Assembly: GCA_004570955.1 (NCBI GenBank)
Contig: SPPL01000003.1
Coordinates: forward strand, 1 to 64,000
Reading direction: 5' to 3'
From: Jeotgalicoccus nanhaiensis
Lineage (GTDB): Bacteria; Bacillota; Bacilli; Staphylococcales; Salinicoccaceae
Length of the DNA stretch: 64,000 nt
In this document: positions 41,945 through 49,364 of the stretch, one piece after another
Position numbering within the stretch: the first letter of the stretch is position 1
Layout of the letters: each line of letters opens with the position of its first letter
Made by a program: the position numbers and the translations under genes
The notes under the pieces: model-generated
Seen by the model: the letters and a program-made list of their open reading frames with translations, nothing else
What the model was told of the DNA's origin: nothing
The model's database searches: none

Positions 41945-43119
41945 ACTTTAGCCTCCTTAAACCGATTAATACTTAACGGACTGATGTCATCCGCCAATTT
42001 ACCTGTCATCATCTGCGACATCCATAAGCCGGTAATTGCTGATAAACCAATACCGTCCCCTTCATGACCGGCTGCAATGTAAAATCCTGGAACTTTTGTT
42101 TTGGAAATGATGGGAAGACTATCGGGAGTCCATGGCCTTAACCCTGCGTAGCTGCGTATAAAACTCATATCTTTCATCGCCGGAAAATATTCAATGGCCC
42201 GTTCAGCAATCAGTCTGATTACTTTATGGTTAACATTAGTGTCGTAGCCGGCGAACTCCCTGCTGCTTCCGATTAAAAAGTTCTGACTCTGAGTCGCTTC
42301 ATGAACCAGTGCGACACCGTAATCATTCATTTCTTTTGATGCCCGCCTTTTCTTACCGAATTTAGTCATTAAATAACCAAATTCCTGTATCTTACGTGAA
42401 CCCATTAATTCAGCTCTCGATGACACTAAAATATGTCCCTTTCTCGGCACCACGGGCACCTCGATATCTAAAAGTTTTCCTACATGAGGAGAATAAATCC
42501 CCGCCGCATTGATTACTTTATGGGCTTTAAATACATCTTCATCGGACATCACTTTAAACTCTTCGTGATTTACAGATTGAATATCCGTTACCGGAGTCAT
42601 TTCAAACAATGAAAAATTATACTTTTTCGCTTGATTAATTAAAGAAAATGCGAGCATATAAGGATTGATTGTAGAGTCGTTAGTGCACTCTATTCCCCCA
42701 ACCAAATGATCCGAAAAATACTTCGAATCATTTTTCAAGTCTTCTTTAGTCAGCTTTTTAAAAAACTTATCCTTCCCGTTCTCTTTATTATGATGATCAA
42801 CCCAATCGTATCCCTGTTCTAATTCGTCTTCATCAGCACAAAGAAATATACTGCCTGGGTGTCTGAATTCAAATTTCATTTCAAGTTCATCAGATAATTC
42901 TTTAATCAGGGCCTGGCTTTTAATGGCCATTCTGCTGTCAAAACCCGGTTCTTTATCAATAAGAAGAACATTCCCATCGCATTTGGAACTTGTTCCCGAA
43001 GCAACTGTATTACTTTCCAACAATGCGACTGACAATCCTGTTTTAGCTGTGTAGTACGCGATACTTGCACCGATGATACCTCCACCGATAATTAATACAT
43101 CGTAAATTTTATTATTCAT
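41941..43119 (-). CDS. DadA-like FAD oxidoreductase (D-hydroxyproline dehydrogenase catalytic subunit)
   Basis: The 392-residue DAO-fold protein starts with YDVLIIGGGIIGASIAYYTA, and has the C-terminal PGFYIAAGHEGDGIGLSAITG typical of glycine/D-amino-acid oxidases. First gene of the sigma-54-driven operon. In heteromeric D-hydroxyproline dehydrogenases such a subunit works with a second flavoprotein and two small Fe-S proteins, which are encoded here on the other side of the regulator gene. The ATG at 43119 has GAGGTGGACTA upstream; a start at 43188 would lie inside the promoter. Confidence 0.85.
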   Translation of the reverse strand: MNNKIYDVLIIGGGIIGASIAYYTAKTGLSVALLESNTVASGTSSKCDGNVLLIDKEPGFDSRMAIKSQALIKELSDELEMKFEFRHPGSIFLCADEDELEQGYDWVDHHNKENGKDKFFKKLTKEDLKNDSKYFSDHLVGGIECTNDSTINPYMLAFSLINQAKKYNFSLFEMTPVTDIQSVNHEEFKVMSDEDVFKAHKVINAAGIYSPHVGKLLDIEVPVVPRKGHILVSSRAELMGSRKIQEFGYLMTKFGKKRRASKEMNDYGVALVHEATQSQNFLIGSSREFAGYDTNVNHKVIRLIAERAIEYFPAMKDMSFIRSYAGLRPWTPDSLPIISKTKVPGFYIAAGHEGDGIGLSAITGLWMSQMMTGKLADDISPLSINRFKEAKV

Positions 43120-43149
43120 TAGTCCACCTCGTCTCATTATCAATACATA

Positions 43150-43165
43150 AGAAAAAAGCATGCCA
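43150..43165 (-). promoter_or_regulatory. Sigma-54 (-24/-12) promoter of the dehydrogenase-epimerase operon
   Basis: On the minus strand TGGCATG (43165-43159), four bases, TTTCT (43154-43150). The -24 GG and the -12 C have exactly the standard spacing; the -12 G is replaced by T. It lies 31 bases upstream of the ATG at 43119. A second promoter with the same deviation is at 44631. Confidence 0.75.
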
Positions 43166-43193
43166 GTTATCAAAATGCGAAATACCATTAATT

Positions 43194-43222
43194 TTGTTTA
43201 AAACTGTAAAGAACTATATAAT
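43194..43222 (+). promoter_or_regulatory. Sigma-A promoter of the enhancer-binding protein gene
   Basis: -35 TTGTTT (43194-43199), 17-bp spacer, -10 TATAAT (43217-43222), divergent from the sigma-54 promoter and 37 bases before the ATG. AACTGT at 43202 and ACAGTT at 43238 form a widely spaced dyad that could be part of an activator site. Confidence 0.7.
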
Positions 43223-43258
43223 TATTATGAATAGTCTAACAGTTAAGGGGATGAAAAT

Positions 43259-44623
43259 ATGTTAGAAAAAGAAATTATAAATATTTTAATTAATTTTCAT
43301 AATGATTCTTTCACAATCATTGATAAAGAAGAGAATGTAATTTACTGGAGTGACAGAGCTGCGAAAATTTTCGGCATGCCTAAGGATTATGTTATTGGTA
43401 AAAAAATTACTGATATCTTTTCTGAAGATAAATTGATTATGATTAAATCTCTGCGCGAAAATAAAGTGATTCAAAAACAGCAGCACAGAGCAACAGAAAA
43501 TGTTTATGTTGATATAAAATCAACACCTATTTATATAGATGGCAAAGTAGAAGGCGCGATTGTATCAGAGGTAGATGTAACAGAAAAGATTAAACGGGAA
43601 GAACAGATTGAAATACTGAAAAATAAAGTCAGTTCTCTGTCTGACAGCGTACAGCAGCTCAACAATTCCGAATTTAAGAATATCATTTACAGGAGCTCTG
43701 TTATGGAACGTGTGAAAAACCAGATTGAAATGGCTGCGAAAACAAATGCTAACATCCTGATTACCGGAGAAACTGGCGTCGGAAAGGAGCTGTTTGCTCA
43801 GGCTGTCCACAGTTCGAGCAAAGCAAAAGGCGATTTGGTTCCGATTAACTGCGGAGCAATACCACATCACTTATTTGAATCAGAGTTATTTGGGTATGAA
43901 AAAGGGGCTTTCACCGGAGCGAACAGAGCCGGCAATAAGGGGAAAATTGAGTCGGCTGAAGATGGTACATTATTTCTTGATGAAATCGGCGAAATGCCTA
44001 TTGATATGCAGGTTAAATTTTTAAGAGTTTTGCAGGAGAGACAGTATTTTAAACTTGGCGGAAATAAAGAAATGAATACTAATTTCCGTTTGATTTCAGC
44101 AACGAACAAAAATATATCGGACCTTTTGTCTTCTGAGGAATTCAGATCAGATTTGCTGTACAGAGTTAATGTAGTCAATATCCATATTCCGCCGCTACGT
44201 GAGCGTCCAGAAGACATAGAAGCATTATTTTACTATTATTTATACAACATAAGTGAAAAATACGGGATGTCCGTCAGATACGCGAATAAACAGCTGTTAA
44301 ATGAACTGAAAGCATACCGCTGGCCGGGCAATGTCAGGGAACTGATGAATGTCATAGAACGCCTTGTAATTTTTTCCAATGAAGAAACATTAAATAATGA
44401 GGTTTTTTATCAGTATTTAAATGAAGTCGGTGAGAAAAATACCGTACCGAAAAATATAATTAATGATGAAGTAATTGCACTGCGAGATTATGTCGAAAAA
44501 GTCGAAGCGGACTATATTAAATATATTCTAGAAGATAATAATAATAATATTGAACAATCCAGTGAGGTTCTTGGAATAAGCAGACCCACTCTTTATGCCA
44601 AAGTTAAAAAATTTGGTTTATAA
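43259..44623 (+). CDS. Sigma-54-dependent enhancer-binding regulator (PAS-AAA+-Fis)
   Basis: The 454-residue protein has an N-terminal PAS domain (about 10-110), a short coiled coil, and the sigma-54-interaction AAA+ domain with Walker A GETGVGKE (170-177), the sigma-54 loop GAFTGA (216-221), Walker B LFLDEIGE (238-245) and the arginine-finger region RSDLLYRV. A Fis-type helix-turn-helix ends the protein (SSEVLGISRPTLYAKVKKFGL). All residues needed for sigma-54 activation are present. It lies between two -24/-12 promoters and 2 kb from rpoN, so it should activate the hydroxyproline genes on either side. The PAS ligand is unknown. Confidence 0.95.
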   Translation: MLEKEIINILINFHNDSFTIIDKEENVIYWSDRAAKIFGMPKDYVIGKKITDIFSEDKLIMIKSLRENKVIQKQQHRATENVYVDIKSTPIYIDGKVEGAIVSEVDVTEKIKREEQIEILKNKVSSLSDSVQQLNNSEFKNIIYRSSVMERVKNQIEMAAKTNANILITGETGVGKELFAQAVHSSSKAKGDLVPINCGAIPHHLFESELFGYEKGAFTGANRAGNKGKIESAEDGTLFLDEIGEMPIDMQVKFLRVLQERQYFKLGGNKEMNTNFRLISATNKNISDLLSSEEFRSDLLYRVNVVNIHIPPLRERPEDIEALFYYYLYNISEKYGMSVRYANKQLLNELKAYRWPGNVRELMNVIERLVIFSNEETLNNEVFYQYLNEVGEKNTVPKNIINDEVIALRDYVEKVEADYIKYILEDNNNNIEQSSEVLGISRPTLYAKVKKFGL

Positions 44624-44630
44624 AAGATAA

Positions 44631-44646
44631 TGGCACGTTTTTTTCT
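44631..44646 (+). promoter_or_regulatory. Sigma-54 (-24/-12) promoter of the Fe-S/flavoprotein operon
   Basis: TGGCACG (44631-44637), four bases, TTTCT (44642-44646), starting 7 bases after the stop codon of the activator gene and 50 bases before the first ATG of the operon. The -24 element is consensus; the -12 G is T, exactly as in the promoter at 43150-43165. Confidence 0.75.
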
Positions 44647-44680
44647 TATAACTTTTAACAGTAAAAAGAGGTGCTTAAGT

Positions 44681-44959
44681 ATGAGAAAAGAAGATGACTT
44701 TGTAGTATGCAGATGTGAAAACGTGTATTACTCAGATTTACTGGAAATTATGGAAGACGGTGCTAATAATTCCAGAGAACTTAAATTAAAATCACGTGCA
44801 GGCATGGGTTTTTGCAACTCCCGGACATGCGGCCCGCTTCTCGAATCAATGACTGCTGATAAAAACAACGAATTACCCCATTATGTTCATTTGAAATCGC
44901 AGCCGCCAATCCGCACGATTTCATTGTTGGATCTCGCAAGGGGGAATAGTGATGACTGA
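44681..44959 (+). CDS. (2Fe-2S)-binding BFD-like subunit of an FAD dehydrogenase
   Basis: The 92-residue protein has four cysteines in the BFD/Fer2_BFD arrangement: VVCRCEN near residues 9-13 and GFCNSRTCGP near 43-50. In heteromeric amino-acid dehydrogenases (D-hydroxyproline dehydrogenase, opine oxidase, HCN synthase) this module sits on or beside the flavoprotein subunit; here it is a separate gene. The ATG at 44681 has AAAGAGGTGCTTAAGT upstream; an earlier start would run over the sigma-54 promoter. Its stop overlaps the next start. Confidence 0.82.
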   Translation: MRKEDDFVVCRCENVYYSDLLEIMEDGANNSRELKLKSRAGMGFCNSRTCGPLLESMTADKNNELPHYVHLKSQPPIRTISLLDLARGNSDD

Positions 44960-45284
44960 AAGAATTATTAAACATAAAATTTTAGAAGATTTAGAGTTAA
45001 ACACAGTACCGTTCACTTGGAACAACACTGTTATGTACGGCAATGAAGGGGAAAGTATTACTGCTGCCCTTCTGGCAAATGATATCCGTACGTTGCGTGA
45101 GCATGAAAAAGACAGTCAGCCGCGTGGTATGTACTGCAATATTGGACACTGCTCAGAGTGCCGGGTTATTGTAAACGGCAAGAAAAATCAGAGAGCCTGT
45201 CTGACACCTTTATTAAAAGACATGGCCATAGAACAGCAAATGGAAGTGCCTTACGTCGTCAAGGAGGGAAGCCCTTATGTTTGA
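44952..45284 (+). CDS. 2Fe-2S ferredoxin-like small subunit (HcnA-like)
   Basis: The 110-residue protein fits the Fer2_4 plant-type ferredoxin domain of small dehydrogenase subunits: YGNEGESITAALLAND, then the cluster loop GMYCNIGHCSECRVIV and the fourth Cys in QRACLTPLL. It overlaps the preceding gene by 8 bases and the following one by 8 bases, indicating tight coupling in a multi-subunit enzyme. ATG at 44952 is preferred over GTG at 44949. Confidence 0.82.
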   Translation: MTERIIKHKILEDLELNTVPFTWNNTVMYGNEGESITAALLANDIRTLREHEKDSQPRGMYCNIGHCSECRVIVNGKKNQRACLTPLLKDMAIEQQMEVPYVVKEGSPYV

Positions 45285-46461
45285 TACCATTATTATCGGC
45301 GCCGGTCCTGCCGGCTTATCTGCAGCCCAGATACTTCAAGATGATCAAAAAGTGCTGGTGATTGACGAATATTACCATGCCGGTGGACGACTGCTCGGTC
45401 AGCTGTACGAAGAAGAGAAAGGAAAATGGTGGAATGGGCTGAGGATTGCAAAAGAATTAATTTCTGCAGTTGAAAAGAAAAGCGAAATACTCATCAATAC
45501 TTCGGTTTACGATGTTGAGCATGACAAACATTATACTGTACATACAACTGCAGGTGTATTCGACAGTGTTAATTTAATCACCGCAACTGGTGCCAGAGAA
45601 AAGTCGAATCCCTTGCCGGGCTGGGATCTGCCCGGTGTGATGACAGTGGGTGCTGCGCAGATACTCACGAACTTCAATCGTGTAAAACCCGGCAATAAAG
45701 GTGTCATTATCGGCATTAATCCTTTATCTATGGTTATTGCAATGGAGCTTGGTTACGCTGATATTGAAGTTGCCAAGATTTGTATGCCGCAACGCAATAT
45801 TATAAATACAAAATCACCTAAAGATGCTTTTGAAACGCTGCTCTCTTTAGGCAGTTCCGCCCCGTCGAAATTAATTTCTGCCGGTACGGTACTTGCCGGT
45901 AAAGCGAAACCTCTGCATCAAACTGCTTTAAAAATGTTCCCCGCATCCGGCGTAAAAGCATTAGGTTTGCCTATTTCAATTAAAGAACAAGTCCTGTCTA
46001 TTAACGGCTCTGAAAATGTTGAATCCGTTACAATACAAAAAACTGATGCTGAAGGCAGACCAATTCCAAATAGTACATACAAGATTGATTGTGACTTCGT
46101 ATGTATTTCAGACGGACTTGCCCCACTCAGTGAAATTGGCTCTTTACTGAACTTAAAACACGTGTACTCAGAAGCTCTCGGAGGTTACGTGCCGCTGCAC
46201 AGTAGAACGATGCGAACAGAACTCCCAAATTTGTATGTAGCAGGCAATGTTACGGGAATTGAGAATGCTAAAGTCGCTATGCTTCAAGGAAGGGCAGCCG
46301 CTTTTAATATATTAGGGTATAGGGGTGGACTATCTGACACTTTAAGGCACATTGATGATGAAAGAAAGAATGCAAAAGTAAAATTTCATAAAGACTTGTT
46401 ATCCGGCCGCGAAAATCTTGAAAATATATGGCAGGAACATAAAAACACAGTTCATTCCTAA
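45277..46461 (+). CDS. FAD/NAD(P)-binding subunit of an amino-acid dehydrogenase (HcnB-like)
   Basis: The 394-residue pyridine-nucleotide-disulfide-oxidoreductase-fold protein starts with DTIIIGAGPAGLSAAQILQD and has the second signature NLITATGAREKSNPLPGWDLPGV, shared with HcnB, opine oxidase A and D-hydroxyproline dehydrogenase alpha subunits. The C-terminal half lacks the fused BFD domain because that module is a separate gene here. With the two small Fe-S proteins and the DadA-like subunit across the regulator gene it should form one complex. Confidence 0.85.
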   Translation: MFDTIIIGAGPAGLSAAQILQDDQKVLVIDEYYHAGGRLLGQLYEEEKGKWWNGLRIAKELISAVEKKSEILINTSVYDVEHDKHYTVHTTAGVFDSVNLITATGAREKSNPLPGWDLPGVMTVGAAQILTNFNRVKPGNKGVIIGINPLSMVIAMELGYADIEVAKICMPQRNIINTKSPKDAFETLLSLGSSAPSKLISAGTVLAGKAKPLHQTALKMFPASGVKALGLPISIKEQVLSINGSENVESVTIQKTDAEGRPIPNSTYKIDCDFVCISDGLAPLSEIGSLLNLKHVYSEALGGYVPLHSRTMRTELPNLYVAGNVTGIENAKVAMLQGRAAAFNILGYRGGLSDTLRHIDDERKNAKVKFHKDLLSGRENLENIWQEHKNTVHS

Positions 46462-46477
46462 CGGAGTGAACTTTTTT
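46450..46477 (+). terminator. Terminator after the HcnB-like gene
   Basis: The 9-bp stem GTTCATTCC/GGAGTGAAC (46450-46458 with 46463-46471, one wobble) overlaps the stop codon and is followed by six T residues. Confidence 0.85.
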
Positions 46478-46486
46478 ATCTCTAAT

Positions 46487-46501
46487 TTTACACTATGTAA
46501 A
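46487..46501. promoter_or_regulatory. Inverted repeat upstream of rpoN
   Basis: TTTACA-CTA-TGTAAA is a perfect 6-3-6 dyad about 85 bases upstream of the rpoN start. It could be an operator, but may also be a chance feature of AT-rich DNA. No binding factor is suggested. Confidence 0.3.
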
Positions 46502-46529
46502 CAATACAATAATTTATTTATAACTATAA

Positions 46530-46557
46530 TTTCATTTTTGGCTTGTGTTAATATAGT
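46530..46557 (+). promoter_or_regulatory. Likely sigma-A promoter of rpoN
   Basis: TTTCAT, 16-bp spacer, TATAGT ending near 46557, about 30 bases before the start. No -24/-12 element is seen here, so rpoN appears not to depend on itself. Confidence 0.5.
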
Positions 46558-46586
46558 CTTAAGCAAAATATTAGAGGATGAATATA

Positions 46587-47792
46587 ATGATTAAACTTGA
46601 AAACATTATAGCCGACGACCTGCATATTACTTTAAACAGTTTTTTATATAATTCTATTAACTTATTTAAGTATAATAATGAAGAACTAAACAACTATATT
46701 ATGAACAAATGTCGTGACAATCCATTAATCTATATCGATGAAGATTCTATCCCTCTGTCTGTATTATCTTATAAACAGAAAAATCAGCCGGATGACATCT
46801 TGTCAGAACTTTTTCAGTACTTTAATTGCACTCTTTCCGGAAGAAATCAATTAATTATGAATTATTTAATATACTCCTTAAATTCCAACGGTTTTTTGGA
46901 AGCGGATACAAATGAGATAGCTCTGTTAATGAGGACAAAAAAAGATATAGTTGAACAATTAATTATTCTGCTCCAAAATTACGACAACAGAGGAATAGGC
47001 TGTAAGGATATTACCAGTTTTTTAGCCTTTCAATTAAAGTTAAAACAAGTATATAATGAAAATTTATTTTCGATTTTCACATCCCATTTAGAGGATATTC
47101 AAAAGCACGATTACTCATTTCTAAAATCTATTGATGTTAAGAAGACAGAATTTTTATCCTATGTAGAACTGATTAAAGACTCTTGCGAGTTATTTCCGCT
47201 TAGCGGAGAAAATTCATCATATACATCACCGGATGCAGCAATTACATTAGATGAAAATAATACCTTCAGCATCCAGATTAATGACTGCTTAATAGATTCC
47301 GTGACCTTTGAAGCTATTAGTCTGGATACAGGCAGACAAAAATTTAAGCGCAAAATTGAAAGTTACAAAAAAGACTATGAAGAACTCGTATCCATATTAA
47401 ATGCGCGGAAGGTTTACTTAGCGGATATACTGACAATTATTGTGAACGTCCAGAGTGATTATCTGCTTGGAAATACTTCTTTTCTAAATACTTTAGATCA
47501 AAACATGCTGTCAGACTATACTTCGCTCAGTCCAGCGACAATCAGCAGATTGCTGCATAACAAATTTGTCTCAACTCCAAGAGGTATCTTCCCTGTAAAA
47601 TCGTTACTGTCAAAAAAATGTTCTAAAAATGCTTCAGTCAGTTATGTAATGCATTTTATAAAAAACTTGGCAGGTTTCGAGAAAATGTCTGACAATAAAA
47701 TTTCAACTATATTAAAAGAGCAGGGAATTTCTATTTCCAGGCGTACGGTCAATAAATATAAAAATCAGTTACTCGAACAAATTTCAGTCTAA
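46587..47792 (+). CDS. rpoN: RNA polymerase sigma-54 factor
   Basis: The 401-residue protein has the three parts of RpoN. Region I-like helices hold the pattern LHITLNSFLYNSINLFKYNN and RDNPLIYIDE. The core-binding domain carries RNQLIMNYLIYSLNSNGFLE. The DNA-binding part has the helix-turn-helix LSPATISRLLHNKFVSTPRG and the RpoN box near residues 384-391, SRRTVNKY, versus the consensus ARRTVAKY. It is shorter and more diverged than Bacillus SigL and very AT-rich. AGAGG lies 9 bases before the ATG at 46587. Well-studied staphylococci have no rpoN, so acquisition with its activator and targets is likely. Confidence 0.93.
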   Translation: MIKLENIIADDLHITLNSFLYNSINLFKYNNEELNNYIMNKCRDNPLIYIDEDSIPLSVLSYKQKNQPDDILSELFQYFNCTLSGRNQLIMNYLIYSLNSNGFLEADTNEIALLMRTKKDIVEQLIILLQNYDNRGIGCKDITSFLAFQLKLKQVYNENLFSIFTSHLEDIQKHDYSFLKSIDVKKTEFLSYVELIKDSCELFPLSGENSSYTSPDAAITLDENNTFSIQINDCLIDSVTFEAISLDTGRQKFKRKIESYKKDYEELVSILNARKVYLADILTIIVNVQSDYLLGNTSFLNTLDQNMLSDYTSLSPATISRLLHNKFVSTPRGIFPVKSLLSKKCSKNASVSYVMHFIKNLAGFEKMSDNKISTILKEQGISISRRTVNKYKNQLLEQISV

Positions 47793-47796
47793 ATAA

Positions 47797-47837
47797 AAAA
47801 GAAGGTATAAAATCTTAAAGATTTTATACCTTCTTTT
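47797..47837. terminator. Bidirectional terminator between rpoN and the DapA-family gene
   Basis: A 19-bp perfect stem (47797-47815 with 47819-47837) starts with AAAA and ends with TTTT. Confidence 0.9.
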
Positions 47838-47839
47838 AA

Positions 47840-48721
47840 TTAATCCAGTTTCTCCACGAGAGATTTCAGTTGATTTACTTCATCTTCCGTTAATCCTAAT
47901 CTCGGTTTACGTGAAGGTCCTCCGTTTAATCCTTTTAAATCCATTGCTTTTTTAACAATCTGAACGTATTTTCCGGAGTCTTCAAGAAACTCACAAAGTG
48001 GCAGCAGATCTTTGTTTAACTCTCTCGCCGCTTCATACTCGCCTGCTTTAACATGTTCATATAGCCTCTGTGCACTATTCGGTGCTATGTTTGCCGCAAC
48101 AGACACCCAGCCTGTAGCTCCCAGAACGAAAGATTCATATGCAAGATCATCTGAACCGCAGAAAAATACAAAGTTTGTATTATTAATAATCGCTCGAACT
48201 TTGCGGATATCCCCGCTTGATTCTTTAATATACTGCACTTTATCCAGCTCTTTATCGATTTTATAAATTGTTTCATTTTCCAAATTCACGTTTGCTGTGA
48301 ATGGATTATTGTACATCATGATCGGCAAACTGACTGCATCATTGACATCTTTAAATTGCTCAAATGCTTCTTCTTCTGTCGGTGTTTGATAATATGAGTT
48401 AATTAATAATAATCCATCTGCGTGATTTTCCTCGGCAACTTTTGCATACTCCAGTGCTTTGCTGGTTCTCTCATCTGCGATACCTACCAGAAGCTGAGTT
48501 TCTGAATCTTTTACCATTTCACCAACGAGCTCAACAATTTGCTCTTTCTCTTCATCATCGAGTGATGCAAATTCTCCTGTACTTCCAATTATAATGATTC
48601 CCGGCACTTTAAGATCTAAATAATGCTGAACATTTTCTTTCATGCCTTTAAAATTTACTGAATAATCCTCGTTCATCGGTGTGATTAAAACTGGAAATGC
48701 TCCTTCAAATGTTTTAGTCAT
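47840..48721 (-). CDS. DapA-family lyase, probable 1-pyrroline-4-hydroxy-2-carboxylate deaminase
   Basis: The 293-residue (beta/alpha)8 protein belongs to the DHDPS/NAL family: FPVLITPMNEDYSVNF, GSTGEFASLDDEEKEQIVE, MYNNPFTANV and the Schiff-base Lys in KVQYIKESSGDIRK. DapA homologs convert 1-pyrroline-4-hydroxy-2-carboxylate to ketoglutarate semialdehyde in the hydroxyproline pathway, and its neighbours encode the preceding and following steps. True DapA is unlikely outside a lysine operon. The ATG at 48721 has AAGGAGATAATAATT upstream. It lies downstream of the XRE-cupin gene, probably on the same transcript. Confidence 0.82.
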   Translation of the reverse strand: MTKTFEGAFPVLITPMNEDYSVNFKGMKENVQHYLDLKVPGIIIIGSTGEFASLDDEEKEQIVELVGEMVKDSETQLLVGIADERTSKALEYAKVAEENHADGLLLINSYYQTPTEEEAFEQFKDVNDAVSLPIMMYNNPFTANVNLENETIYKIDKELDKVQYIKESSGDIRKVRAIINNTNFVFFCGSDDLAYESFVLGATGWVSVAANIAPNSAQRLYEHVKAGEYEAARELNKDLLPLCEFLEDSGKYVQIVKKAMDLKGLNGGPSRKPRLGLTEDEVNQLKSLVEKLD

Positions 48722-48734
48722 AATTATTATCTCC

Positions 48735-48757
48735 TTTTTTACTGTGTGTGAAATTTT
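48735..48757. promoter_or_regulatory. Second copy of the XRE-cupin operator-like motif
   Basis: TTTTTTACTGTGTGTGAAA within this span resembles TTTTTTCACTCTGTGTGAAA at 50925-50944 upstream of the aldehyde dehydrogenase gene. It overlaps the untranslated leader of the DapA-family gene. Confidence 0.4.
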
Positions 48758-48767
48758 CATTTATATA

Positions 48768-48805
48768 ATAAGCATTCTTTTAATTAATATTCTAAGAATG
48801 CTTAT
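48768..48805. repeat. 12-bp inverted repeat between the XRE-cupin gene and the DapA-family gene
   Basis: ATAAGCATTCTT (48768-48779) and AAGAATGCTTAT (48794-48805) are perfect complements around a 14-base AT-rich loop. The minus strand lacks a T tract after it, so it may be a weak terminator, an mRNA stabiliser or an operator. Confidence 0.55.
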
Positions 48806-48809
48806 ATAG

Positions 48810-49340
48810 TTAATTTTTTGATGAAGATACTAACAAAATCTTTGTTACTTCATCAGTATCGTTATACCAATGATGCGCTATCGAAGAATCGATATGAATT
48901 GATTCGTTTGCATAGAGAGTTTCTTTTCTGCCATCCAATTCGACTTCCAGCTGACCTGAGAGCACATAGACAAATTCCTGGCCCGCATGACGGTATGGAA
49001 CTTGCTGCGTCTCACTTGCTTTTAACTCAATAACAGCTGGTATAAAATCAGGGTGTGTCATATCACCAGAAAGACTTGTGTAAGAGAAGGTTTCTCCGCC
49101 GACACTATTTTGACCTGCTTTTTTTTTCACATTCGAATTATTGCTGCCGAAGAAAAAGTTTACATCCACTTCCAGTGCATCTGCTATTTTATTTAAAGAA
49201 GTAAAAGTGAGCGTTCGCAAACTTCTTTCAATTTGTGATAAAAAACTGATTGACAAACCGCTTCGGTCACTCAACTCCTGAAGTGTCATCTTTTTACTTT
49301 TTCTAACCTTTCTCAGTTCGCTGCCAAATGAATCGTTCAT
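48810..49340 (-). CDS. XRE-family regulator with cupin domain (hydroxyproline-pathway-linked)
   Basis: The 176-residue protein has an N-terminal helix-turn-helix (LRKVRKSKKMTLQELSDRSGLS, SFLSQIERSLRTLTFTSLNKIA) and a C-terminal cupin (VPYRHAGQEFVYVLSGQLEVEL). It is encoded between the aldehyde dehydrogenase and the DapA-family lyase, 24 bases after the former. A palindrome upstream of the aldehyde dehydrogenase promoter, with a partial copy before the lyase gene, makes it the likely regulator of this second-half operon. The cupin may bind a pathway intermediate. Confidence 0.88.
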   Translation of the reverse strand: MNDSFGSELRKVRKSKKMTLQELSDRSGLSISFLSQIERSLRTLTFTSLNKIADALEVDVNFFFGSNNSNVKKKAGQNSVGGETFSYTSLSGDMTHPDFIPAVIELKASETQQVPYRHAGQEFVYVLSGQLEVELDGRKETLYANESIHIDSSIAHHWYNDTDEVTKILLVSSSKN

Positions 49341-49364
49341 ATCATCATTCTTTCCTCTCGTATG

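Noticed and set aside
48768-48805. Inverted repeat taken as a Rho-independent terminator for the XRE-cupin gene
   Set aside because: There is no T tract after the stem on the minus strand, so it is listed as a repeat only.
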